The position numbers and the translations under genes were made by a program. The notes below the pieces were generated by a model, which saw nothing but the letters and a program-made list of their open reading frames with translations, searched no databases and was not told where the DNA came from. Of a stretch of DNA of 64,000 nucleotides, positions 11,460-23,434 are shown one piece after another; positions within the stretch are counted from its first letter, which is position 1, and each line of letters starts with the position of its first letter. The stretch covers positions 2,976,001 to 3,040,000 of the forward strand of contig NC_064680.1 of NCBI RefSeq assembly GCF_023278565.1, in the 5' to 3' direction. The stretch comes from Colletotrichum lupini. Its lineage: Eukaryota > Ascomycota > Sordariomycetes > Glomerellales > Glomerellaceae.

Positions 11460-14400
11460 TACCTAGGATAGGGTCTAGACTAGTATAGTAACTTATAAAT
11501 AGGGGTTATAGAGATTTACGGTTTAAAAAATATTTTAATTTTATAATATATTAAACCGTATAGTAGTATATAAAATCGCGCAATATTATACCCTAATATA
11601 AAAGTTTTTTTTCTTTTTATAACTTTATTATAGAAATAACTATTATTTTTTACCCTCTTATAAATAAAAATTACTTTTTATTTAAGTTATTAAACTAATA
11701 GCTCGCTTATAAATATTATAATATAGATTTATAATAACTTCTAGTCTCTATATAAGACGTTACTAAACTAATCGACTTTATAATACCTCCTCGTAAAGCT
11801 ATTTTAAAACGACCGATCGATAATAATACTTATATAAGCTCTGCCCTTTTCGTATAATAAGAACGTATAAACGTATAAGCCTCGATATTAATAAAATCTC
11901 TTTTTACGAGCTTAAAAAAGCGGGAACGAAGTATTTAATAAATAAAAAAAGAGCTAAAGTAATTATTAATAATTAATATCTCTATTATATTATATAACGC
12001 ATCCTTTTTTAAAAACGAACTTAATAGTTTCTAAGTAACGACTTATATTAATATCTAAGTTATTAAGAAGTTTATTAAAAAAGTTTAGTTTAATTACTTC
12101 TCAACGTTTATTTTATATTAAAATATAATACGATTTATTATTTTATATTTTATAATAAACTAGTAAATTCTTTTAATAGAGTAGATAGTATTTCTAATTA
12201 ATATAAAAAATCCTTACGATATTTTAAAGTACCGTAAAGTAACGTACGAAGCTATAAATTTAAAAAGATTCCTTTTTAAAACTACGATCTTATATAAAAA
12301 AAAAAATTACTAACTTTTTATTATTTTTTAAATTAGAATTAAGTTATTAGTTATTAAACCTTAGTTAGTAAAGAAGGGAAAAGGTCGTATAAAGCTAATT
12401 ATAACTAAAACTTTAGGTAAAACGACGTATAAAAATATTCTGAAAATATAGCTTTTAATAAGTATTAGTATTAAACTAACGATAAAGATTAAGGAGGAAT
12501 TGTTAGTTAAGTAAAAAAAGAAGATCGTTAAGAAAGAGGTAAAGGCTAAGAAAAAGGTTAAAAAGGATAAAAACGATAAAAAAGACGAGATTATAATAGT
12601 TTAATAAGAAGATAAAGTTTACGATAGTAAATAACTTAGTATATTATAAGAATAGAAACGAGCATTCTCGTTAGTAAATAGTTGAAAATAAACTATAATT
12701 ATATTTATAATTCCTCTTCGTCCTTAGTATTGCTCATAATTACGAAGCTATTTAATACTCTAAGATTAATTCTAAAGTTTTTTAATCTTTACTTAACCTA
12801 TATAATACTACCCTATAGTTTACTAAATAAAGTAACTTTTAATTAGAGCTTATTGCGTATATATTACTTTAGATAAATACGAAGATATTAATATACTTTA
12901 AAATAAGGATAATTAGCCTCGCTAAACTTCGTACTTTTAGTTAATATAGTTAGGGAGCCCTTAATAATTAAAGTATAAATCTATAAAGTAGCTTAAAGAA
13001 GATATGTATCTAAATTATTACTATTTTAAATAGCGTTTAATAATTATTAAACTTAGTCTTAGTTAATTAGCTATATAAAGTTTTATACGGTTCGTAACGT
13101 AAGTTAATAATATAGTTATTATAACTAATTAAAAATAACGTGAGGGCGACCTTTTTAATAACGAATTCGATAAGAGTTCTAAATTTGTACGAAGTTAATA
13201 AAATTAGAACGAATTAGTAGTATATACGTAAATAGAAATGCAATTTAGTTAGAGAGTATATTTATATAGAATAGCCCTTAGAACTTAAGTAATTAAAAGT
13301 ATTCTTATAAACGTAAGTATACTTATATATACTAAAATATATATTACTTACCTATTAATATGCTAATTTACTTTAATAAAGACGATTTTACTAACTCTTA
13401 ATCTTAACGTTATAAATACTTTTACTAAAGATCTAATAATTACGGAATATAATTAGACTTTTTATTATTAAACGGTATTATAAAAAGTAGTAATAAATAC
13501 TAAATATAAGAACGGTTTCTTTCCCTTAATCTAAACGAACTCGTAATAATATAAATCCCCGTTATTAAATAATAGTAAGATATTATATAAGTATATTCCG
13601 GGATATATAGGTAAAAACCCTTATATAGAACTATATAATAAACCGCGAATAAGTATTAATACTAGCATAGATCTTAAATTTAAATAATAGAAGCTTATTA
13701 TACGTATTTAAAAATTAAATATAATTTAGTCTAAGAGTCGTAAACCCTTTATGACGGTACCTTATTTTACTTAACCGATCTTAAACTTATTATAAAAAGG
13801 TTTTATAATATATAAAGTATAGTTTATCTCGGCTAATAATATAAGCTTATTAGCGAACCTATATATAAAAATACTTTTTATTATACCCTTTAGTATAGTA
13901 AGTAACCTCTAGTATATTAAAAAAGAACTCTTTTAATTATTATTATATAATTACGAGCTATTTTAGTATTTATTGTTACTAAATCTAATTTTATTAACGA
14001 AGTATTAATAATCCTATAGCCGTAATTATAAATCCTTTAGACTAAAGTTAAAAAAGAATATTTTTATTATTTAAGCATTATTAAAAGAATAATTCTTAGA
14101 TATAAATTAATAGATCCTTAGAAAAGACCGTACGCTCTTCTCGTTATAAGTCCTATTTCGCAAATTAACGTTCGAAAGTTCGCTTTATAATTCTAGTACT
14201 AAAAACTATAAAGATATATATAATAATTATATTATAGGTCTAATTACTCTCTAACTTTATAATAATTATCGTTCGATATAGTAAAAAATTAATACGTAGT
14301 CGTACTATTCTAAGAAAGTAGTAATATATAAAATAAAAAACTAAAAAAGAAATTTTAAATAAGGGGTAAATGTTTATATATAATTATAGTAATATATAGG

Positions 14401-16225
14401 GGTATCCTTTTATTTATAAAGTCTTATAAGTATATATATAAAAATATAGACGCTTATGGGGATCTATAACGCTAAAAAGGATAAAAAGGTATATAACGAT
14501 AATATATAATAAATAAAAGTTCTATAATTTTATTAAAAACGTTAAACTTTAGGGGGAGCCTTTATATAGTTAGTTACGGCCTTTTATAGGCTAAACTAAA
14601 TATATATACTCTAGCTTATAGTTAGTAAGTACCCTATAACTCCGTAGGGGCCTTATTACCTAGGTATTAAGCCTAACCGTACTATATCCTAATATATACT
14701 TATATAAACTCCTATACTATACTATATAAAAATATTAAATTAATTACTCTTTATTTAGAGTCTATATAAGTTAGTAACGCTCTTTATAATTTTATATACT
14801 ATTATATATACCCTTTTTGTTATTTTTAGCTTATTTAGCTACTTATTTAAAGGCTTTTACTATCGTATAGAGGTATATAGCGGGGATAGTATTTAAAGAC
14901 TTAAATAGAGTACTAATACGGACTTTACTACGGCCCTTATAGTTATAACTACGCTTAACGACCTTAGTAAGCGTATTATAAGTTAATACGAACCGTTAAT
15001 AAACTATAAATAAATATAAAGTAGTATAAAGTAACGTATAAGTAATAACGGGAGGCGTAACGAGCGTATACTCGTATATAGTAAATATATAGTTATAATT
15101 AAAGTAGCCCTTATTTATAAAAATAACGTAATTAGTAAAAATGCCTTTACTAGCTTTATAATAGGCGCACGACTTAGTACTAATCTTAGTATTATTATAT
15201 ATAGTTATTTAAATAGTATTAGTAACTTAAGTACGAGTTATAGTAATATCTAGGGGTATATAACGGCTATTTTTAGTAATCTTAGGGTTAAGCTTAATCT
15301 AACGCTAGGGCTAGATTATATAGGTTAGTATAGTAATATTAAATAGTATAGGGTAGTATATACTAACTTATATAATATTAAAGTTATAGATCTAGTAAAA
15401 AGTCTTCGAAAAGGAAGATAAAGAGCTTATAAATAATATAAAAATCCGTATAATAAGGAAGCTATTATATAGAGGTATATGTATTAATAAAGAGGTAAGA
15501 GGTTATTTTATAAGACGTAAAGTTATTAAAATACTACGTAGGTTAGTATACGGGGACCGTTAGGAGTTATATACTCTTAATACGGGCTAGAACGCTATAT
15601 TAAGCGCTTATTATAAATATTATATAGCGTACGCGATTATTAAGAAAGGGAGTGTCCTATACGAAATTATTAGTATATATACGTAAATAGTTAATACTAA
15701 AAAAAAAAGTAAATAAAAAGAATTAAATTATAAATAGGTATATATACGTAATTATACTTATAATTACGCGTACATTAGCCTAAGAAGAAGCATAATTATT
15801 AATTAGTAAAAATTGCACTAGTAATTACGCATAAGATTACCTAATTATACTTAATTAATATTTTTAATTAGTAAATCGCGAATATTATACTTATAATTAC
15901 GTATATAATTAGGTAATAATAATAAAAATAAAGTAGAAAAGGGTATAAAGTATAATAAAGCGAAATATAATCGCTAATAAGTAATTATAGGGGCATAAGT
16001 GGATTACTTACCTTACTTAAGGAATATTAGGTTAGTTAAGAAGAAAAGGAAATTAATTAGTAATAGAAATTAATAAAGAGGATATACCCCCTAGCTACCC
16101 TATTTTTATTAAGCGGCATAACCGCTCTTACGTAACTACTACTACTTACGGTCGTAAGTAATTCCTTATAATAATATATAGGATTTATTATAATATTTAT
16201 TTATATATATAAGAAAGTCGCGCTA
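11460..16225. pseudogene. RIP-destroyed transposable element body
   Basis: About 4.8 kb of TA-rich sequence in which CA and TG are very scarce, with stop codons in all frames, as left by C-to-T changes at CpA on both strands. A lysine-rich coding remnant is visible near 12535-12600. A purine tract followed by TGTC at 15641-15656 could be the polypurine tract and start of a 3' LTR. An 18-bp direct repeat lies at 15751-15768 and 15884-15901. Element class cannot be fixed by eye. Confidence 0.8.
15751..15901. repeat. 18-bp direct repeat pair
   Basis: ATTATACTTATAATTACG occurs at 15751-15768 and again at 15884-15901. Related AATTATACTTAATTA and TTAATTAGTAAA words lie between them. Confidence 0.75.
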
Positions 16226-16271
16226 TTGATGCCTAAAATTTACGGTAGCCGTAGGTCTATTGGAAAGAACG

Positions 16272-16302
16272 GTTTTGGCGGAGTGCCTCTTGCAGTCTGC
16301 CG
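16272..16302 (-). repeat. right terminal inverted repeat (31 bp)
   Basis: Reverse complement of 11381-11411 with no mismatch, followed by TA at 16303-16304. Confidence 0.9.
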
Positions 16303-16304
16303 TA

Positions 16305-18051
16305 CCTCCACCCCGAACATCCCGTCGACGGTCTCGCGGCCACTCGCGGCATACAAACAATGCCAAGCTGCTCCCGACCCCAAAACAAACCCCCCTCCCT
16401 CCTCTCCAGGCTCTAGTCAACGTCGGGCATCTGCACACCGTGCAGCAAAATCCAAGGAGACCCTCGAATCACGTCTCGTCCTGCTCCGCTGAGACATTGG
16501 CCAGGGGTCCCCCTCCGGAGCACAACGTCACGTTCACCGGCGCACCAACCAACAGCGAACAACAAATCAACCTTCCCTCGTCGAGAAGGCTGACAGGACA
16601 TGCAACAATCCAGCACATTAATTTACGGCGAAAAGCGCTTTCGTGTGCCCGCGAGCGTCGAGCACACCTAGACCTTGTCCCGCTTTGCCTATCTGCACCC
16701 TCGTTGATACACTGTCAATCACACGCGTGCGCAGTGCCAGCAACCCACGCATTTAACTGATAACCGCAATGACACACCAGAAGGCGCCCAACCGGCCCCG
16801 TGAATCGGAGGTAGAGGCACACGATCGATGATCGGCCAGAACATCGTCGTCTCCCCGCTCAGCTGCCGTGGACCCCTCATATCTCCCCTATCTCAACGCC
16901 AACGCCTCCCCATGTCCTAGACACCACGCAAAAATGGTGCCTCAATCAATCTTTACTACACCACCAACCTGATAGATGCATACACCACCATTACACAGGA
17001 CACGCTTCCCTTGCTTGGAAAGCTCATTACGATTTTCCCCCTTTGGATCCCGTGACTCTGTCTGCGCCTCCTTACAGTGTAAAAGAAGTATCAAAACAAC
17101 TCACATGACCGTACTCCTCGCGTTTCGCCGTCGGCTCTTGGCATCCACACGAGAGACCACGGGACCAAAAATTCTTCCCCAACTCCATGACATCCGCGAG
17201 GCTACGGATACCTTGACTTTTTTGTTTGATGTGTTTATTTCTGTTGGGCGTGCATCGGCATCGTCGTCACCACCACCACTTACTCAGAAACATCATTAGG
17301 CTATGCTGCGCCTTGGTCGTCTACACGCGGCACAATTGCGACCACCATTCCATCGTGAGTTTTTAACAATGCGGGGTATATCATTTCAAAGGGAAAAAGT
17401 TATCTACACATGAACACCCAACCTAGACGTGTCGGCGGGGAATCTTCCTCATGCATCGCACTCCTATCCCGCTACATCTTCAACTTCCCAAAGCATCCCG
17501 CTCTGCCCTCTCCGCCCACCAGCACCACCTCATTGACCTTAATCCGTTTGAACAGTGTGGTTTCTCTCTTTTGTTTTTTTTACTCATATATACTCCTACA
17601 AGCAATACTGCTTCCTTCAGTGCTTCCCTCCTCACCCCCTGCCCCCCCCAAACCTCCAATCGATTGAATTTTCGTCACCCCGCAATGCGATCTCGAATAG
17701 AATAATGTGACGACGAAGAAGAAGACGAATGTAAACACAAGAAACCGCCCACCCTCGCCTTGCTTTGTCAATAAAAAAAAACCCCCTTCAAATATGCGGG
17801 TTCCCAAGTTCAAACATTCCCGTCTCATGCAACCCCTATTGAGAGATACAGAGGCGTGAGTAAAGCAACAAAAGATTATCCTGCACGCCCCCAATCCCAC
17901 AAGCGACGGACACGCTTGCGTGCTCAATTCCATCCCATCAATCCATGTCTCATGTACCTTTTTGATCCCATCCTCTTCACATATCTCTTTTGTGGTGAAC
18001 TCCTCTGCCGTCTGTCTATCCTGTAACGGATTGCTGCAACTCCACCCCGCT
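16305..18051. other. intergenic, no gene seen
   Basis: C-rich on the plus strand, with normal CA/TG content. Open frames are short and lack any recognised motif. The right part (about 17400-18051) is probably the 3' flank of the IQGAP gene. Confidence 0.5.
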
Positions 18052-21000
18052 TTACTGCGTACGGTAAAACTTCTTGTACAAGAGATGCAGCAACAAGTTG
18101 ACGTTCAGCTTGAGGCTCCCCTCAAAAAGGTTCATAAACTGGTGGGCCTCGAACTGGGCCTGCAGCAGATCCTCAATGGGTACGAGGGCGCTTGCCCCCG
18201 GCATCTGGATGTGGCCGCGGGACCCCTCGAGCGAGAAGACGCCAACCTCGTCGCACGAAATGGTGAGGTTGACCCTCTCCCAGTCGGTGACGCCACTCCA
18301 CCCGACGAGCACGCCTTTCTCCGCTAGAGCCCGAGCGCTATATTTGTAACTGCCAAACTTGGGGACCCGCCCGCTGCGTTCCAGTTCGCGCTGGTGGTTG
18401 TACTGTTTGGTGAACGGAAGCAGGAACCGTTTCTTTCTGTAAAATATGACGAGATTCGGTCAGCGTATGGCGACACACTTGGACCGTGCTTATAATATGG
18501 GACATTGTGGGGAAGCAAGACTGAAAGTGGGGGAAGGGGAGGAGAATTGGAGATCACATCCGGGGATCGGACATGTGGATATGTGTGATATGCAGAACAC
18601 GAAAAGGATTTGTCTAGACTTACCCCTTGTTCTTTTGTAATGTCGCCATTGCGGATTCAATGTAGTCGTCATAGCTCTTGCGCTGTTGCTCGAGGTACTT
18701 GGCCTTCTCGTGCAAGTTGGCGAGAGTTGACCGAACACCTTCCAATTCACGCTGGCGCTGTACACGTCTTCGGCTCTTGGTCCGGATGTCGAGGGCGATG
18801 GCGTTGAGGATATCTTGGTAGTAGTTGTGCTTGGAGATCCGGCCCATGTGCTCCAACCGCATAATGTTCTCAAGCGCCGTACGCTTGAGGTCGTAGTACG
18901 ACATCCGGGTCACATCCACCATGTGGGCGTCCGAGTACGCGCCCTTCGTGCCGGCGTCGTTGACTCTGTCGTCGCGCAGTACTGACCGCCACTTGTGTTC
19001 GTCTTCGGGGTTGATGGGCTTGACTAGAATGTCGAGGAGATTGGCGCCAGTCTGCACGCGAATAATGTACAGGATGCATCGCTTCGTCTCCATGAAGAGA
19101 GCCTTAACCTCCGCATCCGGATCGTCGATGTCGTGCAGCTTCGGCGTAAGGTAGAGCTGAATATCAGAAGAGCCTGCCGAGAGCATCTCATTCTCGTTGT
19201 TCTTGGCACTACCCAAGTCTTGCAAGATCTCGCGGAGAACGTCGTCTCGGTTGGGGCATACCATCGGAAGATCGCCTACGATGAGGTTGTGAATCGCAAA
19301 GATATCCGTCATCTTGATGTACAGAGTTGGCTTATTCTTGGAGTACAGGTCGTTGAACTCATCAATATCGAAATTGCGCTCCGCGTCTGGTACCGAGATG
19401 AGGTCGTGGGTGATGTGAGCCAAACGCTCCATGGACTCGCCCACGAAAGCGTTCAGGGGTTGGAGATAGATGTTCTCGCCGCCGAATGGCCTGCCCGAGG
19501 CTACCTGGCCAAGCACCTTGGCGACCTCTCCGAGATTGCGCTTCTGGAGAGGGCTCAACTGCTTCTCAATGACACCAACGTTCTCGGGAGCAATGACAGC
19601 GGGCTGCATGTAGAAGCGCCAAAGCCAGTTCGTGACAATCTGCAAGATGTGGTGTTGGGGTTCTTTCTTGAACTGTTGGCAGAGGGCCTCGAACATTTGG
19701 CGACAGAGGAACCGGACACCGTACGGCATCTTGGGCAAGAGGTCTTCCAGGGCCAACAGGTACTGGTCGCAGATTTCTCGGAGATCACGGAGATGATCGA
19801 TGAAGAGGTCTCTTGTTTCCGGATCCTTGATGGCCATCTCTCGCGGAACATCCAGAGGACGGCGACTGGGGCGACCGGTCCGTAACTCTTCATTATTGAT
19901 GGCTGATCTGTAGATCTGCAGAGGGTCACTCTCGAGGTCAAGAGCAGGATCCTCCACAATATTGTCGCGCACGATAGGGCCAAGAAGTTCCCGGAGGTAC
20001 TTCCGGTCGCGGGGGGATCGGGTGTAGTTTGCGAGAAGCTTTGTCCAGAAGTAGTTGCCTCGAAGGTAATCTTGGAGGTTTCTGCTACTTTCGACCTCTT
20101 CCCGCATGGCCCTGGCGAGAAGCTTGAGAAGGTAGTACTCCTCACGACGCTTCTGGGCGTACCCAAACAGTCCCATCATAAGGTGCTCAATACGCTTGCA
20201 TTCCTTCTCGGGAGTGCCCTGCTCGCGGATGCGCTTAAATAGGCGTGCAAGGTATTGAGGTTGCGTCTGGAGGTTGAAGAATAGTTGTTGATACGACTCC
20301 AGCTTCTTCCTTGAACTCTTGTTCAATGCCTTCAAGTCAAAGTGGTTGGCGGAAGAAATTGACGAGTTTGCCAGGAGACCGATGGAGTGACCGCCATAGT
20401 TGCTCTGGTGCCTGACAACCTCATCTAGAGTAATCTTGTTCTTGACGAGGAGCGCAATCTTGATATCCAGCTGGTCAATGTACTGCTCCAGCATCTCATT
20501 CTGACGAACTTGCGTGACCACAGTCTTTCGCAACCTCTCAAACTCAATCTCCTCGTTGAAATCGAAATCACTGTCGTTGAGAAGATGGACAAAGTTCTTG
20601 ACGGCGTTGACTGGCGGATCCTTGCCATGAGTAAGACTCTTGTATGCATCTCCCTGAATCTTGGCGCGGACCAGGCTCTGAATTTTGACAACCTTCTCCA
20701 TGTTCTCCTTGAAGAACCGCTTCTTCTCCTCGTACTTGGCTCGAACGACAAAGGCCTTGGCCGCAGCTTGCATTTCGGCGATAGTTCCTTCTTCTTCCTC
20801 GAGATCTGAAATGAGGTTGAAGACATCTCCTCGCACCATCATGGCGCGTGCGAGCCCTTGGAGCTTCTCAATGACGGGAGTGTGAGACTCAAGCTCCTCG
20901 AGCAGTCCCGCGTGCTGCTGGCGATGCTGGTAGCCCCGTATGCATGCCTGGAGCTTGGTGATCTTGGGCTCGACGCGGGAGAGCGCATCTTGCTCGGCAG

Positions 21001-23434
21001 CAACGCGGCGGCGCTCCATCATGGCTCGGATGAGTGATTGGAGATTGATGAAGGTTGCCTCGTGGCTGTTCAGGTCATCCAGCAGCTGGGTGACAGCCCG
21101 GCGGACGGCTCCGGCTCTGAAATGAGCTTGGAGGCTTTCTACCTCGGAGATGTATTTGGCGAGTTCTGCTTTAGTCGTTTCAACTTCTTTGCGGGCTGAG
21201 TTGCCTCGCACTGTTGCTTGGACGAGTTCGACTTCGGCAATATGCTGACTGAGTTCTTCTACTGTCGCTGCGACTTCGGTCCGGACTTCCCGTCCCCGAA
21301 TTGCTGCCTGGAGACTCTCGACCTCGGGAATGTGGTGACTGAGCTCGACCTTGATTGCTGCAACATCGTTTCGAAGCGTCTGGCCTCGGATCGCGGCTTG
21401 AAGAGCAGCCCATTTTGGTGCAGAGCCTTGCAGATGCTCTTGCTCTCGCGAAATCTGATCTCTAGTCAGCAGTGCCCTGGCAGCAGCCTGGAGGCTGACG
21501 ATGCTGTCGGTCTGTCTGTCAAGAAGCTCGAGGTCGTCTGCAATCCGTCCTCTTGACAACATTCCACGAACAGCCGCTTGGAGGTTTTGGACTTCTCCAG
21601 ATGTCTGCACCGTCTCTTGCTGTTGAGTAACGAACTCCTTTCGGACCAAGAAACCCCGGAATGCTGCCTGAATTTTTCGCACAGGTCCGGCGTGGCGGGC
21701 CAACTGAGATTTTTTATCCCGTACCTCATCCCGGACCTTCTTGGCCCTAACAAGACTCTGGAGCTCCAAGATATCGGGCTCCAACATTTTCCAAAAGCGC
21801 TCCTTGTTGGCCATCCTGTTTCGAGCGAGAAATCCGCGAACCAGGCTTTGCAAGTCCACCGCGAAGCGTCGCATCTGAAGCCGGTAGCCAATGACTTGGC
21901 GGGTAAAATCACCTCGGATGAGAGCTTGGAGGTCGATGAGAGATCCTTCAACGTCCCACAGTTGCTGCATGGTGTCTCCCAGGCGCATTCTCACAACGGC
22001 TCCGCGGACTTGTGCTTGAAGCTCAACAATAGCCTCTTCACTCTCACCAAGCTCGCGGTCGATCCTCTCCTCCTCGGTCTCTTCAGGCTCAGGGGTCGCA
22101 GGCTCGACACCAAAATCGGCTCCCATGTTGCCGAAGCTGGGCATGTTGGCCCCCAGTTTATCAAGACCCTTTTGCATGGCCTCGAGCTCATGGTGCTCAA
22201 ATTCAAGCTGGCCAACGAGGTTGCCGATACGGAAGTCTACTATTCCTTTTCTGAAAAGCAGCCAACTGAGGGCGTGGATGCAGTGAATGACCTTGGGGAT
22301 GTTTTTCTTCTCGTAAAGATCGATGAGTTCGAATCGGAAGAGGTCCGGGAGTTCAACCTCGTCCAAGTATCTAAAGAAAATGGCAATGTTGTCGGAGTGC
22401 CGGAACTGAAGTTTTTGATGTCGGAAGATGCGGAATCTTCGGTCAGGATTCAAAGCTTCGACAACTTCTGCTAATGTGACGCCGTCTCTGAGAGCCTCCT
22501 CCAGTTCGACAATGGGAGGGATCGACTTGTGCATGATGTCCTCGATCCATTCTTTGGCTTCGCCGATATGGCAAAGGTATTCGTAGGCCTGGAGGAACTG
22601 GCGCTGCTTGTCCATCCAATTCCTCCCTTCCCAGCCATATCCACCGGCGCGCTGGCCAGCTCGATTTGTGTTTGACTTATCTGCCCTCTGCAATCTCCGT
22701 CGACCTCTCAGGCCGATAACTTCTTGTGCTGGGGTTGTGATGGCAAACTCGTCGGCAGACTCGGATTGAGCAAGCTTTGATAAGGTACGTAGCTGGCTCG
22801 TGGATGACCGGCCCAGCTTCTCAAGATCTGGTCGTGCTAGAGAAGCAGAGTGCACTGCGGAAGGTGGCTCGTATGCATGAGGTAAAGCTGCGCTGCCTCG
22901 GCTGATTGTGTCGGAACGGCCGAGCATCATGGAATTCGGGCGAATCGTCAGAGTTCGAGATATTGGTGTTGGGGAAGTGCTGCCGTCGTACTGGGCGTGT
23001 GACAACTTGCCGCTGTCAACGCTCTGGGTGCGTTCATGGCGATAACTGGGTCGAGGCGGCGAGGGGGTCGATGCCGTCGGGGTTGTCTTTGTAGGATTGG
23101 TAGGAGATGAAGAGGCGGGGGCTTGAGGGAGCGGGCGTAGAGATTGCCGTGTCATGGAGTAGATGTTGTTGTCTTGTTCCCTCTTGCGGTCAAGGTTCTC
23201 TCCTCCGAATGAGACTTGATGCAATCGCGAACCATCACTCTTGCCCCTCTTATGAGAACTTGGTAATGAGTAGCCGCTGGACACTGAAGACAGTTGAGTA
23301 CTCGCTCGGCTATTCTCAGAGTACAGAGAGTACCCTGAAGATGCGATGGACGAAGCAGTAGAGGACTGACGGTTGATGTTGCCAGGGTAATCCAGGGTAT
23401 GGGATTGTCTGAGGGGGTGCGGACGGTGCGACAT
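18052..23434 (-). CDS. iqg1: IQGAP family protein (Rng2/Iqg1-like), 1731 aa, one intron
   Basis: Scaffold for actin, calmodulin/myosin light chain and small GTPases in the contractile ring and at growth sites. Exon 23434-18624 (4.8 kb, uninterrupted) is joined to 18436-18052 over a 187-bp intron (GTAAGT ... TTTTACAG), total 5196 nt in frame. Order of domains: a disordered Ser-rich N-terminus (1-270); a calponin-homology domain (about 275-400, with AKEWIEDIMHKSIPPIVELEEALRDG split around the actin-binding core); a long array of IQ-type calmodulin-binding repeats (about 470-930, recurring 'LQAxxRGxxxR'); a Ras-GAP-related domain (about 1030-1330, with PYGVRFLCRQMFEALC); and a RasGAP C-terminal domain (about 1440-1731). 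The final 128 residues are encoded by the second exon. IQGAP GAP-related domains generally lack GAP activity and bind Cdc42/Rac-GTP instead. Family assignment is very firm; ring versus tip role is inferred. Confidence 0.93.
18437..18623 (-). other. IQGAP intron (187 bp)
   Basis: Donor GTAAGT at 18623-18618 and acceptor CAG ending at 18437. Removing it extends the RasGAP C-terminal domain to the stop at 18052-18054. Confidence 0.85.

Larger units (their letters stand above)
11381..16302. mobile_element. TIR-flanked mobile element island, TA target duplication, RIP-degenerated interior
   Basis: A 31-bp sequence beginning CGGCAGACTGCAAGAGG at 11381-11411 recurs as a perfect inverted copy at 16272-16302. 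Each end is directly followed outward by TA (11379-11380 and 16303-16304), as expected for a Tc1/mariner/pogo-type insertion that duplicates TA. Outside the TA the flanks show no similarity. Between the ends is 4.9 kb, of which 11460-16225 is AT-rich and nearly free of CA and TG, the RIP pattern. No intact transposase is readable. The size is too large for an ordinary Tc1-type element, and the unmutated ends contrast with the ruined interior. A short non-autonomous element (MITE) of roughly 150 bp interrupted by a second element is a good alternative. Confidence 0.8.

Noticed and set aside
11381..16302. a CRISPR array or prokaryotic island
   Set aside because: Repeat layout, RIP pattern and fungal gene context exclude it.
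21578..22474. 298-codon plus-strand frame inside IQGAP
   Set aside because: Antisense to an uninterrupted 4.8-kb IQGAP exon with clear CH and IQ repeats.
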